Positions 63,362-64,000 of a stretch of DNA of 64,000 bases are shown one piece after another. A program made the position numbers and the translations under genes. The first letter of the stretch is position 1; each line of letters begins with the position of its first letter. Origin of the DNA: Serratia proteamaculans (GTDB taxonomy: Bacteria; Pseudomonadota; Gammaproteobacteria; Enterobacterales; Enterobacteriaceae); NCBI RefSeq assembly GCF_013337185.1, contig NZ_SWDE01000003.1:186001-250000 (forward strand), written 5' to 3'. The notes beneath the pieces are model-generated. The model was not told the origin of the DNA and did not search any database. It saw nothing but the letters and a program-made list of their open reading frames with translations.

Positions 63362-64000
63362 ATGAAAATGAGCATTCGCGCGTTACTAACCCTGTTTACG
63401 GCACTGGTGGTATTCAGCCAAGCTGCCTTCGCCGTTGTCTATCCTTTACCCGCCAAAGACAGCCGTCTGGTGGGTGAGAACATCCAAATCACCGTACCGG
63501 AAGACAGCAAGCTGCCGCTGGAGAGCTTTGCCGCTCAATACCAGATGGGCCTGAGCAATATGCTGGAAGCCAACCCGGGTGTGGATCCGTTCCTGCCGAA
63601 GCCAGGCAGCACCCTGACCATCCCTCAGCAGTTGATCCTGCCTGACGCTCCGCGTGAAGGCATCATCATCAACAGCGCCGAGATGCGTCTGTACTACTAC
63701 CCGAAAGGCACCAACACGGTGATCGTGCTGCCAATCGGTATCGGCCAGTTGGGTAAAGATACCCCGCTGAACTGGACCACCACGGTACAGCGCAAGAAAG
63801 ACGGCCCAACCTGGACGCCAACCGCCAAGATGCGCGCAGAATACGCCGCTGACGGCGAGATCCTGCCAGCGGTATTCCCGGCCGGTCCTGACAACCCGAT
63901 GGGGCTGTATGCGCTGTACGTTGGTCGTCTGTATGCGATCCACGGTACCAACGCCAACTTCGGTATCGGTCTGCGCGTGAGCCACGGCTGCGTACGTCTG
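63362..64000 (+). CDS. L,D-transpeptidase (ErfK/YbiS family), 3' end outside window
   Basis: 213 codons reach the right edge. There is a signal peptide (about residues 1-24, ending FAVV). A LysM-like segment ([20 protein letters not shown]) follows, then the start of the YkuD catalytic domain with [20 protein letters not shown]; the cysteine of SHGC is the nucleophile. It attaches Braun lipoprotein to peptidoglycan or makes 3-3 cross-links. It closely resembles E. coli ErfK/LdtA and paralogues; which one cannot be settled from the N-terminal part. Confidence 0.9.
   Translation, partial: MKMSIRALLTLFTALVVFSQAAFAVVYPLPAKDSRLVGENIQITVPEDSKLPLESFAAQYQMGLSNMLEANPGVDPFLPKPGSTLTIPQQLILPDAPREGIIINSAEMRLYYYPKGTNTVIVLPIGIGQLGKDTPLNWTTTVQRKKDGPTWTPTAKMRAEYAADGEILPAVFPAGPDNPMGLYALYVGRLYAIHGTNANFGIGLRVSHGCVRL

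Overview
The window looks like a chromosome segment of a Serratia-type enterobacterium (Yersiniaceae). The evidence is the conserved block argI - rraB - miaE - yjgM - valS - holC - pepA - lptF - lptG - leuX tRNA, whose proteins closely match remembered E. coli or Salmonella sequences, plus the E. coli-like ascFB/ascG and yjiA-yjiX-btsT groups. Most of the window has G+C-rich codon use. A stretch from about 23 to 40 kb is visibly A+T-rich and holds accessory genes. The species was not determined.

Left part (1-9 kb): the 3' end of a D-aminoacylase, a RidA protein, Rof, and a peptide-type ABC binding protein. Next comes a complete arginine deiminase operon on the minus strand, arcA-arcC-arcB-arcD followed by its own ArgR-type regulator. 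It lies directly beside the anabolic argI, so two ornithine carbamoyltransferases of opposite role sit next to each other. Two ARG boxes precede argI, whereas a CRP/FNR-like site lies upstream of arcA. From 10 to 22.6 kb the genes are housekeeping: RNase E control, tRNA hydroxylation, a GMC oxidoreductase, an acyltransferase, ValRS, the Pol III chi subunit, PepA and the LPS export permeases.

Accessory region (22.8-39.9 kb): it follows leuX tRNA-Leu(CAA), the gene in which phage P4 integrates in E. coli. It begins with probable interbacterial effector/immunity genes: a GH24 lysozyme with a convergent secreted protein, a hydrophobic pore-like protein with a small membrane protein, and lipoproteins of one family preceded by C-terminal scraps of lost effector genes. 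Inside this lipoprotein array lie hipBA and a defence locus. The defence locus holds four translationally coupled genes: a MORC/MutL-like GHKL ATPase, an HNH nuclease, a SNF2 helicase and a stand-alone EcoRII-N DNA-binding domain. Facing them is a full EcoRII-type restriction system (EcoRII-like nuclease, Vsr, Dcm). Upstream of dcm lies a P4-like relic (an Ash-family reading frame and a 113-residue ORF). I infer that the GHKL/HNH/SNF2 module is a restriction machine that reads the same CCWGG signal that Dcm protects.

Right part (40-64 kb): an aryl-beta-glucoside PTS operon (ascFB with repressor ascG); yjiA-yjiX-btsT for pyruvate uptake; a glutamine synthetase-like gene followed by a degenerate half-length OtsA-like protein; an orphan HTH regulator; Fur-box-associated yncE; a tandem pore-like effector/immunity cluster with one intact pair and one orphan immunity gene; and a LysR-controlled 3-hydroxybutyrate catabolic operon (CoA-transferase, thiolase, dehydrogenase, GntP permease, BdhA). 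Two AraC-family regulators and the start of an L,D-transpeptidase gene complete the window.
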